A stretch of 64,000 nt of DNA. Origin: Ponticaulis koreensis DSM 19734. Its GTDB lineage: Bacteria > Pseudomonadota > Alphaproteobacteria > Caulobacterales > Hyphomonadaceae. The translations under genes and the position numbers were made by a program. Shown here piece by piece: positions 52,708 through 63,403 of the stretch. The number at the start of each line of letters is the position of its first letter. Within the stretch, counting starts at the first letter, position 1. The DNA lies in the NCBI RefSeq assembly GCF_000420665.1, contig NZ_ATVJ01000001.1:1807588-1871587 (forward strand), given 5' to 3'. Under the pieces are notes generated by a model that was given only the letters and a program-made list of their open reading frames with translations, was not told the DNA's origin and made no database searches.

Positions 52708-53816
52708 CCTCATTTCAGTTTGAAGCGATTGGCGGAGACTGGGTTGATCCGCCTCTGCTGATCCCTGCAGCTCTGCCGCTTGAGCTTTCAGGCGAGAGCA
52801 TTCGGTCCCGCCTGATCACCAGCTCTGATACGCCGGGCGAGGAACTGGCGCTGCGTCCGGACCTGACACTGCCGGTCGCCAACCAGTATCTGGCGGAAGC
52901 AGGTGGCGAGCCGGTATCTTATCGCTATTTCGGCCGTGCGTTCCGTCAGGCACGTACAGAAGGCGAGCCGGTCGAGTTCAATCAGACAGGCTTTGAGAAT
53001 TTCGGACACACCGACCGCCTCGAACGGGACGTGGCAACACTCACGACAATCTGTTCAGAGATCGCAGGCGCAGGCATCCGCAATGCGCAGCTTAATCTCG
53101 GCGATGTGTCTATCTTCCACGCTGTCGTAGACGCGCTGGCGCTCTCTGATCACTGGGACGCTCGCATCCGCCGCGCTAATAAGCGCCGTGAGGGCGTAGA
53201 GGCCGTTCTGGCGAGTGCTGAAGGCGAGACTGTGAAAGCATCTTCTGCGCTGGCCCAGACGCTTGCCAAGCTGCCTGCGGACGATGCGCGTGACCTGCTT
53301 GATGAAGTCATGTCGATTTCCGGCACAGAAGTCGTTGGCGGCCGCACGAAGGAAGAAATTCTGGAACGCCTTCAGGCCCGCGCTGAAGCGGCTAACGCCG
53401 GCGCGATGCCGGATAAGGCGCGCGCTGTGCTCGGGGCGCTCAAAGGCGTGTCTGGAACGCCTGACGTGTTCCTTGAAAAACTTCGCGCTCTCGCAAGCGA
53501 ATATGCGCTGAACCTGTCATCCGTTCTTGAATACACTGAGAAACTCTTCTCGGCGCTTTCGGATCGCGACATGCCGTTCTGGGCGAATGCTTATGTCTCT
53601 GTGCAGTTCGGGCGTCGTTTCGATTATTATGACGGTCTCGTATTCGAGCTTTATCACGCCGGTTTAACGCGCGAGAAGCCGCTGGCGCTCGGTGGCCGTT
53701 ATGATGGCCTCGTCTCCTGGCTTAGCAAAGGCGCGATGAACGTGCCCGCTGTTGGCGGCGTTGTGCGCCCTGATCGTGTAGACGCAGCACTTAGCCTCGA
53801 AGGAGGTGCAGCATGA
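52704..53816 (+). CDS. hisZ: ATP phosphoribosyltransferase regulatory subunit HisZ
   Basis: 370 residues. HisZ is a catalytically dead HisS paralogue that joins HisG to form the first enzyme of histidine synthesis and confers histidine feedback. The class II core is visible (RPDLTLPVANQYL, YRYFGRAFRQ, FGRRFDYYDGLVFEL, GGRYDGL). It starts with TTG inside the hisS stop codon, with GGAGG upstream, and overlaps hisG by four bases. Confidence 0.9.
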   Translation: MTSFQFEAIGGDWVDPPLLIPAALPLELSGESIRSRLITSSDTPGEELALRPDLTLPVANQYLAEAGGEPVSYRYFGRAFRQARTEGEPVEFNQTGFENFGHTDRLERDVATLTTICSEIAGAGIRNAQLNLGDVSIFHAVVDALALSDHWDARIRRANKRREGVEAVLASAEGETVKASSALAQTLAKLPADDARDLLDEVMSISGTEVVGGRTKEEILERLQARAEAANAGAMPDKARAVLGALKGVSGTPDVFLEKLRALASEYALNLSSVLEYTEKLFSALSDRDMPFWANAYVSVQFGRRFDYYDGLVFELYHAGLTREKPLALGGRYDGLVSWLSKGAMNVPAVGGVVRPDRVDAALSLEGGAA

Positions 53817-54760
53817 CACAGCTTATGCTGGCGATCCCGTCCAAAGGGCGCCTGAAAGAACAGACCGAAGCGTTCTTTGCGGACTGCGGGCTGAAGCTGA
53901 AACAGGTCGGCGGCGAGCGGGGCTATTCTGCCGTGCTTGAAGGCGCGCCTGGTATTCAGATCATGCTGCTTTCGGCGTCAGAGATTGCCAAAGGCCTTCT
54001 GGACGGCACGCTACACCTTGGTGTGACGGGCGAAGACCTGCTGCGTGAGCATGCTGACAATTTTGATTCGCAGGTTCATCTGCTCCGCGCGCTCGGCTTT
54101 GGTTATGCGGATATGGTCGTCGCCGTGCCGCAGAGCTGGGTGGATGTCGATACGATCGAAGATCTGGAAGATGTGGGCCACGCTTTCCGCGCGCGCCACG
54201 GACGCCGTATGCGTGTTGCAACCAAATATTTGCGTAGCAGCCGCCGCTTCTTCGCTGAGCGTGGACTGACACAGTATCGCCTGATCGATTCTGCGGGCGC
54301 TACAGAGGCAGCACCGGCGTCCGGTACAGCAGAGCTTATCGTCGATATCACAACAACGGGTGCGACGCTGAAGGCCAACAATCTGAAAATCCTCAGTGAT
54401 GGTGTCATGCTGAAATCTCAGGCGCAGTTATCTGCGTCTTTGAATGCTGACTGGAATGAGGACGCGCTGGCAGCGATCAAGAATCTGCTGGATATTTTTG
54501 AGGCACGCCGAGTCGCGCGGGACGTCTCTGTCCTGACTGGCGGCAAGTCTCTACGGTCCGCAGCTGCATCAATTAGTGATGAGGTCACTCTACTTGGTGA
54601 TTCTGTCGTTCTTTCGCGCGAAAAGGCAAAATCTGTCGCAAACGCACTGTCTGGGGCGGGCTTTGGACCGGTATCCGTAGTGAATCCGGAGTTTCTGTTT
54701 CTTGAAGACAACGTAGTCTTCGGAGAATTTTCCCGCGCGATTACGCGAAATGCCCAGTAA
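53813..54760 (+). CDS. hisG: ATP phosphoribosyltransferase HisG
   Basis: 315 residues. It joins ATP and PRPP in the first step of histidine synthesis. LAIPSKGRL opens the protein, GVTGEDLLRE and RVATKYLRSSRRFF follow, and the PRPP loop ELIVDITTTGATLKAN is near residue 180. It is longer than the usual short-form HisG (about 210-230 residues) that pairs with HisZ, with roughly 90 extra residues at the C-terminus. AGGAGG precedes the ATG. Confidence 0.93.
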   Translation: MTQLMLAIPSKGRLKEQTEAFFADCGLKLKQVGGERGYSAVLEGAPGIQIMLLSASEIAKGLLDGTLHLGVTGEDLLREHADNFDSQVHLLRALGFGYADMVVAVPQSWVDVDTIEDLEDVGHAFRARHGRRMRVATKYLRSSRRFFAERGLTQYRLIDSAGATEAAPASGTAELIVDITTTGATLKANNLKILSDGVMLKSQAQLSASLNADWNEDALAAIKNLLDIFEARRVARDVSVLTGGKSLRSAAASISDEVTLLGDSVVLSREKAKSVANALSGAGFGPVSVVNPEFLFLEDNVVFGEFSRAITRNAQ

Positions 54761-54877
54761 TTTAGCAGCAAGCGCTCAGTTTGTTCCCAAATCCGGTTTT
54801 TTCTTGTTGACACTTTGATGAAGCTCGGGCCTTATCTTCTTGCAGTTCGGGAGGAAACGTCCTGCTTTATAAAGAAC

Positions 54878-54906
54878 AAACGGCGTGGCTTATAGCTGCG
54901 CCGTTT
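54878..54906 (+). terminator. Hairpin downstream of hisG
   Basis: AAACGGCG (54878-54885) pairs perfectly with CGCCGTTT (54899-54906) and is followed by ATAATTTAA. It is probably the hisS-hisZ-hisG terminator, about 120 bp past hisG, or the end of a short RNA starting after TTGACA at 54807. Confidence 0.55.
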
Positions 54907-55090
54907 ATAATTTAAGCCTACTTCATCTAAATCAAAGTAATTGCGCGCGCTTTAGTCTTGTTTATCTTGCATCGCATTCAACAAGCGTTGAAAATTTGTG
55001 CAGGTATATTGATCTAAATTTGCTGCGCGCCTGTCCGGCGAATTTTGCCGCGTCTCACGCCCTCCGCCGTCCGACATCGTGTATCTCCTT

Positions 55091-55225
55091 CAAACGCAAA
55101 GAGCAGGTCCGAAGACCTGCTCTCGTGCCCTGGGGAGGCAAACGTGAAAGGGACAATGAGAGGCCGCCAGCAGCTCGGGGGTAGGGGGCAGTGATGAATT
55201 GCCAGCGACCTTTGTTGTTCCTTGT
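55091..55225 (-). ncRNA. Candidate C-rich small RNA with UUCG terminator
   Basis: On the minus strand, TTGACG (55254-55259) and TATTGT (55232-55237), 16 bp apart, resemble a promoter. A roughly 135-nt RNA would follow. It contains C-runs (complement of 55174-55191) and a hairpin TGCC-TCCCCAG-GGCA exposing a C-rich loop. It ends in GAGCAGGTC-TTCG-GACCTGCTC, a 9-bp stem with a stable cUUCGg loop, then TTTGCGTTT. C-rich loops of this kind pair with ribosome-binding sites in many alphaproteobacterial small RNAs. Expression is not shown. Confidence 0.45.
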
Positions 55226-55799
55226 TGATAAACAATAAGGATTATCTGATAAACGTCAAGTGAAATTATCGTTATTCGATGAAGTTTCTGTAACGGGCAT
55301 AGAATCATCCCATATTTCGGTGTCGTTGGGTTGATATTTCATGTTTCGCAGAAATGTTGGACGGTTTGCGCACTTTAGTGCGGATGTTGACTTGGCTGCG
55401 GCAGCACGCCGCAGAAATAATTACAGCGCCAGGTGCAAAATATTTCTACCGGGGCGAGCTATTATGGCTTGGTAAATGTAGAAGCTGTGCGTTCGCTGAA
55501 GCGAAAACTTTGGGTCCGTTAATCCTTTGATCTGGTCATGAAAGCAATTCGCTTGAAAAGGCGTGAGCGCCGGCGGGCTAGAGTTCTGATTCCACGAAGA
55601 TTTGGAGTTTATTCAGGAAAAAATGAATAAAGATTTCAGTAAATCTATTAATGTTGAGTTGGGCTAAGAATTGTCTGGATCTGTGTTTCTTAAATGAATA
55701 ACGGATGTCAGCTTTATTTTAACTCAACTGTTGTTTCTTTTGCCAAATATCAACGCCCTTAAAGAATGTAAGGGTATGAATGGACAAAGGAACTAACGG

Positions 55800-56315
55800 A
55801 TGAGAAAGTCTCTTACGGCACTTTCAATCATTGCAGCTTCGATGCTGGCGACCGTACCTGCCCATGCGGCGGGTGAGCGCGATCTCCAGCTTATCGGTCG
55901 TGCGCTTAGCTTTGTAGAAGGCGGCGCGACGGGCAATGTGACGCTTGCGATTGTATACGCAGACGATGTTGCCGGATCACAGGCGGAAGCAGAAAGCATT
56001 TCCGCAATTCTTGGTTCTGGGCTCAGCGCCGGTCAAGTTACTCTGCAGCCCCAGCTTATTTCAATTTCAGATGTTTCGGGCATTGGCTCGGACGCTGCAC
56101 TCTTCGTGCCGTCTGGCATGTCGGCGCACTATTCTGCGATCTCTTCAGCACCGTCCATCACGGTCAGTACTGATCGCGCGTGTGCAGACGCCGGTGCCTG
56201 TGTGGTTGCCGTTCAAAGCCAGCCAAGTGTCGAGATCTATGTGAGCCGCTCTGCGGCTGACGCGCGCTCTGTGAGCTTTGCGTCCGCGTTCCGCATGATG
56301 ATCAACGAACTCTGA
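55800..56315 (+). CDS. YfiR-like periplasmic protein (DUF4154)
   Basis: 171 residues. A signal peptide (ending AHAA near residue 24) is followed by a domain with the YfiR/DUF4154 pattern: RALSFVEGG early, a Cys pair (RACADAGACVVAV) late, and the closing SFASAFRMMINEL. In Pseudomonas YfiR is a periplasmic repressor of the diguanylate cyclase YfiN. Here it lies 39 bp before a TonB-dependent receptor and upstream of a chemoreceptor, so it may pass a periplasmic or outer-membrane signal to a different output. Confidence 0.72.
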   Translation: MRKSLTALSIIAASMLATVPAHAAGERDLQLIGRALSFVEGGATGNVTLAIVYADDVAGSQAEAESISAILGSGLSAGQVTLQPQLISISDVSGIGSDAALFVPSGMSAHYSAISSAPSITVSTDRACADAGACVVAVQSQPSVEIYVSRSAADARSVSFASAFRMMINEL

Positions 56316-56354
56316 TTACTCCAAGAAATTTCTCGTTCAGGAAAGAACAGACTG

Positions 56355-58328
56355 ATGTCTAAATTTAATAAGAAATCATCTATCTTTGCACTGTCTGCTA
56401 TTGCGATGTTCGGCCTGCCGGCAATGGCGCAGTCTATTGATTACGGCTCTCTCGAAATGTTGTTTGACGAGCCTGTCACTACGTCCGCGACGGGCGCGCC
56501 GCAGCGCTCTACAGATGCGCCGGTGACAATGGAGATCATCTCCGCAGACGAAATCCGCAACTCTGGCGCCGTCAACATTCCGACATTGCTCTCCCGGCTC
56601 GCTGGCGTTGAGGTTCAGCAGTATGGTCGTAACTTCCACGATGTTGCGATCCGCGGCTATAACCAGAACAAGACGCCTCGTCTGCTGGTTCTGGTAAACG
56701 GCCGTCAGGTCTTCCAGGATTATTACGGGTTCACGGACTGGGATGTTATTCCAGTGCAGCTGGACGAAATCCGTCAGATCGAGATCGTGAAAGGCCCGAA
56801 TACAGCGCTGTTTGGCTTTAACGCGGTCGGTGGTGTGGTGAACATCATCACTTTCAATCCGCTGTATACGGAAACCAATACTCTGCGCGGCGGTGTGGAC
56901 TTCAATGATGGCGTTCGTGGGTCTGGCGTGGCGACATTCCGTCCGTTCGAAAATACCGCTATTCGAATGTCAGCGGGTGGCCAGCAGGCACAGGAATTCG
57001 AAGACCTTCCATTCGAACTGCGTGGTGACCCGCAGAACGAGCAATGGGCCTTCGCTGCAGAGGCTGGCATTCAGGCGACATCCAACACACAGGTTTTCCT
57101 CGAAGGTACGGTGTCCAGTTCTATCCGCATGGAGCGTTTGCCATCGGGCGCGAACATTGTTCGTGACGGCGAGACAACCAGCCTGCGCGCCACTGTTACG
57201 CATGATGGCGACTGGGGGCTTATCAACGCAACAGCTTACCGCAATACGCAGGAATACCTGACAAACCCATTCGCGCCGACGCCAAGCTTTGATGTCGAAG
57301 CCGGTCTGACCGTTTTCAAAGTTGAAGACCTTTTCAAAGTGGGCGCGGATCATACTTTCCGGGTAGCTGGTGAGTATCGTGAAAACACGCTGGACCTGAT
57401 CCTGTTTGGCAACAGCTCTTCCAACGAATACAATGTGTTCTCGGTTGGCGGCATGTGGAACTGGGCCATCAATGACCAGCTCTCTTCCACTATTGCTGTT
57501 CGTTCCGACACGATGAACTTCGAAGGTGAGACTATTTTCTCGACTAACTTTGGTGCACCTGAAGCCGAGCGTGAAATCAGCGAGATCAGCTATAACGCCG
57601 GTCTTGTGTACACGCCGACACCGCGTGATCTGTTCCGTTTTCAGATTGCTCGCGGCATCCAGACACCTAGCCTCGTTCAGCTTTTCTTCTCTCCGGATGT
57701 CGATCCGAGCATCGTGAACAATTACGCGATCGACTACGACCGTCAGATCAGTGAACTTAACGGCAAGATGCGCATCAGCGTTTTCTATCAGGACAATCAG
57801 GACCTGTTCACTGTTGCCAATGCGGCATTCGCTCCCGGTGTGAACATTCCAACTGGCGAGAACCTTGGCGACTCCGAACTTTTTGGTGTGGAACTGTCGT
57901 TCGAAGGTCGTATCGGTAACCACATTGACTGGTACGCGTCCTACGCGATCAATGACACGACAGACGGTGATTTTGCTCAGGTTGCTTCATATGACGGTCT
58001 TCGCGACATTCTGGACTTCGAGGAATCCAACCTCGGTGACCAGCTGAAAGCCGGTGCTGTTTATGACGATGGCAAATGGGTATTCGGTGCACATGCGCGC
58101 GTTGTCCCATCCCGTCAGGTCTTCGATTCATTCGATCCGGGCGACTATCAGTACCAGCGTGTAACTGTGGATAGCTATGTCGCGCTGGATATGAACCTTT
58201 CTTATCGTCTCAATGATGATGTCACGCTGTCACTTGATGCGTTTGACCTCACCAATGATGACGATGTGCAGGTTCCAGGTGGCGACATCGACTCACGCGT
58301 CTGGGCGTCTGTCCGCTTCACATTCTGA
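56355..58328 (+). CDS. TonB-dependent receptor
   Basis: 657 residues. A signal peptide ends at PAMAQS (near residue 26). The plug domain runs to about residue 165 with IRGYNQNKTPRLLVLVNG and IEIVKGPNTALFGFNAVGG, and a barrel of normal length ends in RFTF with the C-terminal Phe. The plug style resembles receptors that act with DUF4154 proteins in signalling loci more than siderophore receptors. No Fur box is seen upstream. The ligand is unknown. Confidence 0.87.
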   Translation: MSKFNKKSSIFALSAIAMFGLPAMAQSIDYGSLEMLFDEPVTTSATGAPQRSTDAPVTMEIISADEIRNSGAVNIPTLLSRLAGVEVQQYGRNFHDVAIRGYNQNKTPRLLVLVNGRQVFQDYYGFTDWDVIPVQLDEIRQIEIVKGPNTALFGFNAVGGVVNIITFNPLYTETNTLRGGVDFNDGVRGSGVATFRPFENTAIRMSAGGQQAQEFEDLPFELRGDPQNEQWAFAAEAGIQATSNTQVFLEGTVSSSIRMERLPSGANIVRDGETTSLRATVTHDGDWGLINATAYRNTQEYLTNPFAPTPSFDVEAGLTVFKVEDLFKVGADHTFRVAGEYRENTLDLILFGNSSSNEYNVFSVGGMWNWAINDQLSSTIAVRSDTMNFEGETIFSTNFGAPEAEREISEISYNAGLVYTPTPRDLFRFQIARGIQTPSLVQLFFSPDVDPSIVNNYAIDYDRQISELNGKMRISVFYQDNQDLFTVANAAFAPGVNIPTGENLGDSELFGVELSFEGRIGNHIDWYASYAINDTTDGDFAQVASYDGLRDILDFEESNLGDQLKAGAVYDDGKWVFGAHARVVPSRQVFDSFDPGDYQYQRVTVDSYVALDMNLSYRLNDDVTLSLDAFDLTNDDDVQVPGGDIDSRVWASVRFTF

Positions 58329-58341
58329 CGCTAAACCAATG

Positions 58342-58373
58342 AAATCGGGCGCTTTATTGCGCCTGATTTTCGC
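58342..58373 (+). terminator. Terminator after TonB-dependent receptor
   Basis: AAATCGGGCGC pairs with GCGCCTGATTT (one wobble) around TTTATT and runs into TTTTCG. It may limit, not abolish, read-through to the chemoreceptor gene. Confidence 0.65.
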
Positions 58374-58436
58374 CGCCGCATTAAATGAATTGCAATGCGT
58401 GCAGGCTATAATGACGAAAAGTTCTGAGGGTGCGTC

Positions 58437-60140
58437 ATGAAGTATTCCAATATCTCCAACTGGCCGTTTACCGCCAAATTCGCAGTCCCGTCTGCTCTGT
58501 CTCTGGGAATGATCTGCGTTGTGGCAGGCGTCAGCCATTTTGCGCTGAGCGCGCAGGTGAACCGTACGACCGAGATCGTGGACGTGAACTTCCACAACGC
58601 GCTTGAGCTGGTTCAGGCCAACAGCGCCGTGCAGGATGTGAACGGGCAACTTTACCAGACACTGACCAATCAGGCCGCTAACGTGGTAGACTCATCGGCG
58701 GCTGCGTCTGAGGTGATGGCGCTGCAGGGCAGTGTCGACCAGATTGTTGCATCCCTTGAGATTTACCGTGCGAGCACGACAAGCGCTGAAGAGTCTGCGG
58801 CCGTTCAGAACATCATCGAACAGCTGACCACGTATAAAGAAACCATCGAAGTCGTTGCGACGATGATGGAAATCGACTTCGCATCAGCCGTAGCCTTCGC
58901 AGAACCGTTCGCGGAGAACTATACCGTACTCCAGACGCAGTTCCAGGAACTGGTCGACGAGGTTGTAGCCTCATCTGAAGCAAGCGCGGCTGCCGGCCAG
59001 GTTGCGGCAGGTCAGGCGAAACTGATCCTTCTGCTTGTGGCGCTGTTCGCTCTTCTCGCAGCAGGTGCGATTGCCGCTGTCGTGGCACGTTCTACGACAC
59101 GCTCCATCCGCGAGATTGCGGGTGCGACTGACCGTCTGGCATCAGGTGATCTTGATACCAACATCGATGGCCTCAGCCGTGGTGACGAGCTGCAGTCTAT
59201 CGTCGAGTCGCTCTCTACCTTCCGCTACAACGCAATCGAGCGTAACCGTCTCGCCGAGCGCGAGCGTGAAGAAGCGCGCCTGCGTGAAGAGCGCACAGAT
59301 CGTATGGAGAAGCTTATTGCTTCGTTCGAGGCTGATAGCCGTGATCTGCTTGGTCTTGTGGCTGGTGCGTCTGATCAGCTGCGCTCAACAGCGGAGCATA
59401 TGCGTGGCACGGCGGGCGAAACCACCAGCCAGTCCCAGAATGCGTCGCGTTCTGTAGATCAGGCGGCAAATGACGTCCGCTCAGTGGCGGCGGCCTCTGA
59501 AGAGCTTTCTGCCTCTATCATGGAGATTGCAGGCTCTGTTGAGGATTCTGTCACGGCGATCAATCAGGCAGCTCAGAACGCTATGAGCGCGAATGAGACC
59601 ATGGCAGATCTCGCATCTGCTGCGGACCAGATTAAAGAGGTTGTCGGTCTCATCAACGATATTGCTGAGCAGACAAACCTTCTGGCGCTGAATGCGACGA
59701 TTGAGGCTGCGCGTGCAGGTGAGGCGGGCAAAGGCTTCGCGGTTGTTGCGACGGAAGTCAAAACGCTCGCAAATCAGACGTCTCAGGCGACAAGCCGCGT
59801 TGCTGAAAGCGTAGCGGACATTCAACGCGTGAGCGATACGGTTGCCGGTGCGATGGGCTCTATCAACGACTCCATCAGCAAGGTCACCGAGATTTCTGCG
59901 CGTATTTCCCAGTCCATGCAGCAGCAGGGCGGGGCAACACAGGAAATCGCATCCAGCATTTCGCGCGTGTCCAGCGAAACAGAGAATGTGACCAGCTCCA
60001 TGGTCAGCGTGCAGACGTCAGCGTCCGACACAGACAGCTCTGCTAATGATGTTCTGGATGCCGCATCTACGCTGCAAAAGCAGGCCGAACAAATGCAGAC
60101 AAGCGTCCAGCGCTTCCTTGAAGGCATTCGTGCAGCCTGA
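58437..60140 (+). CDS. Methyl-accepting chemotaxis protein
   Basis: 567 residues. Membrane helices near 17-37 and 195-215 enclose a helical periplasmic sensor of about 155 residues. A HAMP domain follows (about 217-270). The long cytoplasmic coiled coil carries the conserved tip [19 protein letters not shown] starting at E411. There is no C-terminal CheR-docking pentapeptide. It should feed a CheA/CheW complex that is not in this window. It lies 108 bp after the receptor gene with GAGGG before the ATG. Confidence 0.93.
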   Translation: MKYSNISNWPFTAKFAVPSALSLGMICVVAGVSHFALSAQVNRTTEIVDVNFHNALELVQANSAVQDVNGQLYQTLTNQAANVVDSSAAASEVMALQGSVDQIVASLEIYRASTTSAEESAAVQNIIEQLTTYKETIEVVATMMEIDFASAVAFAEPFAENYTVLQTQFQELVDEVVASSEASAAAGQVAAGQAKLILLLVALFALLAAGAIAAVVARSTTRSIREIAGATDRLASGDLDTNIDGLSRGDELQSIVESLSTFRYNAIERNRLAEREREEARLREERTDRMEKLIASFEADSRDLLGLVAGASDQLRSTAEHMRGTAGETTSQSQNASRSVDQAANDVRSVAAASEELSASIMEIAGSVEDSVTAINQAAQNAMSANETMADLASAADQIKEVVGLINDIAEQTNLLALNATIEAARAGEAGKGFAVVATEVKTLANQTSQATSRVAESVADIQRVSDTVAGAMGSINDSISKVTEISARISQSMQQQGGATQEIASSISRVSSETENVTSSMVSVQTSASDTDSSANDVLDAASTLQKQAEQMQTSVQRFLEGIRAA

Positions 60141-60164
60141 TCAGCAGGCTCAATACAAATTCAG

Positions 60165-60194
60165 AAAAGCGGTGCCTTACGGTGCCGCTTTTTT
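60165..60194 (+). terminator. Terminator of chemoreceptor gene
   Basis: AAAAGCGG and CCGCTTTT form the stem around TGCCTTACGGTG, followed by a T run. Confidence 0.8.
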
Positions 60195-60214
60195 GTATTT
60201 GGAACGGACGCGCG

Positions 60215-60976
60215 TTACGAGCGGGCCTCGATATGGATGTGGTCATCGTGCCGTGCTGCGCGGCATCCTTGAAAGCGTATGACCTCATGAGTAAGCCCCA
60301 AGCGCGCTTTCAAATGCGGTTCGATGAAAATTCTGCGCACTCTCTCGTCCGCTGACAGCAGCTCCAGCGTCCTTCGTGTGCGTTCCTCTTCCAGCTGCCA
60401 GTCGGGCCATGCTGCTTGCAACCAGTCAAAATCCCAACGCAGTGACAACTGCGATGGAGCACAATCTGTCGGCCCTTCTTCAAAAGCGAAGTAACCTATT
60501 GGCGAACGCGTCCGACCGGGAAGATAGGTGCCGGTTCCATCTTCATAGAATAGAGCGATGTCCGCCTTCCTGCCATCGTGATGAGATAGATGGGGCAATA
60601 ATGGAAAGTCGTTGATGTAGGGGAAACCTGCATCGAGCACGCGCAGTTTAGCATCGGGAAAGTGGGTCGTGAGGGATGCTGCGGTGTCTTGTAAGACCGC
60701 TTTCAGTTCGGGCGTTACGTAATGGCGATTAAGCGTGCAAAATAACGGAGACTGAACGCTGGCCGTGTTCGGTGATGCCCAGCAATTCAAGGGGATCCTT
60801 CCAAACTGCGGGGCGATCCAAATACTTGCAACCGAGAGCGCAGCGTAAATCCCGATGAAGGTGAGAAGCCGCCGCTTGAAGCGTAGAGCAACCAGCCAGG
60901 CAAGGCCACCGAGCTGCGTGAGCACCGTCAGGATGATCACGATCAGAATATGGCCGCCTGCTTTAATGAACTTCAT
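60215..60976 (-). CDS. Membrane-anchored LAS-type peptidase-like protein
   Basis: 253 residues. Two hydrophobic segments (about 9-30 and 38-56) anchor a periplasmic domain. It has the metal-binding pattern of LAS peptidases (MepA/VanY type): H132-x6-D139 in SHHDGRKAD and H246-x-H248 in DDHIHIE. It probably cuts peptidoglycan cross-links or stem peptides, though the family is not certain. It is monocistronic and convergent with the chemoreceptor. Confidence 0.75.
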   Translation of the reverse strand: MKFIKAGGHILIVIILTVLTQLGGLAWLVALRFKRRLLTFIGIYAALSVASIWIAPQFGRIPLNCWASPNTASVQSPLFCTLNRHYVTPELKAVLQDTAASLTTHFPDAKLRVLDAGFPYINDFPLLPHLSHHDGRKADIALFYEDGTGTYLPGRTRSPIGYFAFEEGPTDCAPSQLSLRWDFDWLQAAWPDWQLEEERTRRTLELLSADERVRRIFIEPHLKARLGLTHEVIRFQGCRAARHDDHIHIEARS

Positions 60977-61023
60977 CGTCGTGCACGTCCCGAGTTATCA
61001 CTTTAGTCGATACGGACGTTGAA

Positions 61024-61054
61024 ACAAAAAAACGGCGATCCGAAGACCGCCGTT
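61024..61054 (-). terminator. Terminator of groES-groEL
   Basis: On the minus strand AACGGCG and CGCCGTT pair around a loop and run into TTTTTTTG. Confidence 0.85.
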
Positions 61055-61087
61055 CTCTTTAAGCCGTAAGGGCGAGTGAAGCGAGGC

Positions 61088-62755
<1,668 letters not shown>

Positions 62756-62793
62756 TCAGAATGAATTTAAAAAAACGACCAGTGCGGTGAAGC

Positions 62794-63084
62794 TTATGCT
62801 TCAACAACGCCCAGAATGTCGGACTCTTTCATGATGAGGAGCTCTTCCCCACCAACGTTGACTTCTGTGCCAGACCATTTGCCGAACAGGACGCGGTCGC
62901 CAGCTTTGACGTCGAGCGCTACGAGGGAACCGTCGTCGCCGCGCACGCCTGTGCCGACTGCAACAACTTCACCTTCCTGTGGCTTTTCTTTCGCCGTATC
63001 GGGAATGATGATCCCGCCTTTGGTTTTTTCTTCTTCCTGTACGCGGCGTACAAGCACGCGGTCGTGAAGCGGACGGAATTTCAT
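62794..63084 (-). CDS. groS: 10 kDa chaperonin GroES
   Basis: A 96-residue co-chaperonin. [14 protein letters not shown] opens it, the mobile loop is [15 protein letters not shown] at about 21-35, and it ends ILGVVEA. The start at 63084 follows GAGAGGG; a longer frame would run into the CIRCE region. First gene of the groES-groEL operon. Confidence 0.97.
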   Translation of the reverse strand: MKFRPLHDRVLVRRVQEEEKTKGGIIIPDTAKEKPQEGEVVAVGTGVRGDDGSLVALDVKAGDRVLFGKWSGTEVNVGGEELLIMKESDILGVVEA

Positions 63085-63131
63085 TGAATGCCCTCTCTCC
63101 AGATTGGGTTGATACAAAGAGTTTTGCCTGT

Positions 63132-63158
63132 TTAGCACTCACCGGAGGAGAGTGCTAA
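63132..63158 (-). promoter_or_regulatory. CIRCE element
   Basis: TTAGCACTC-N9-GAGTGCTAA matches the CIRCE operator perfectly. HrcA binds it to repress groES-groEL until heat shock. It lies 48 bp upstream of groES. Confidence 0.96.
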
Positions 63159-63340
63159 CAGAGGGGCAATTAAGAACAGGGGGAGTTACCGTCAAGGGGC
63201 AAAAAACAAGATTTATTCTGTTTGTGCTGCGCCTTCTTCACTTATCCCACCGCAAAGCGTTGTGCGGAGAATTATACGAGAAATGAGGACGGTATTCGCA
63301 AATACAACCGCGCCCCGGTGAAACCGCGATTGGAATGCGC

Positions 63341-63376
63341 AGATAAAAAAGAAACCGGCGCGATCGAGGCGCCGGC
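63341..63376 (-). terminator. Terminator of SDR gene
   Basis: CCGGCGC and GCGCCGG (63355-63375) form the stem; on the minus strand TTTCTTTTTTATC follows. It lies about 30 bp past the SDR stop codon. Confidence 0.8.
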
Positions 63377-63403
63377 TTCGTGAATTGGAATTCGGGCGGG
63401 TGA

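Larger units (their letters stand above)
54761..55799. other. Gene-free kilobase
   Basis: About 1,040 bp with no convincing protein gene; the short frames here have no ribosome site or protein-like composition. It holds a hairpin after hisG (54878-54906), a candidate minus-strand small RNA (55091-55225), an inverted repeat CTGCGGC-AGCAC-GCCGCAG (55396-55414), an AT-rich stretch from 55600 and a CCCTTA/TAAGGG inverted repeat (55756-55773) just ahead of the YfiR-like gene. Confidence 0.6.

Noticed and set aside
55035-55051. CCGGCGAATTTTGCCGC, similar to the flagellin ftr palindrome
   Set aside because: Matches about 13 of 17 positions, but no GG-N10-GC promoter lies at the expected distance on the plus strand and no flagellar gene is near.
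54885-55308. Short frames in the gap after hisG
   Set aside because: No ribosome site and no protein-like composition; they span two hairpins and the small-RNA candidate.
56970-57923. 317-codon minus-strand frame inside the TonB-dependent receptor
   Set aside because: Antisense to a clear receptor gene; the translation matches no family pattern and has no ribosome site.
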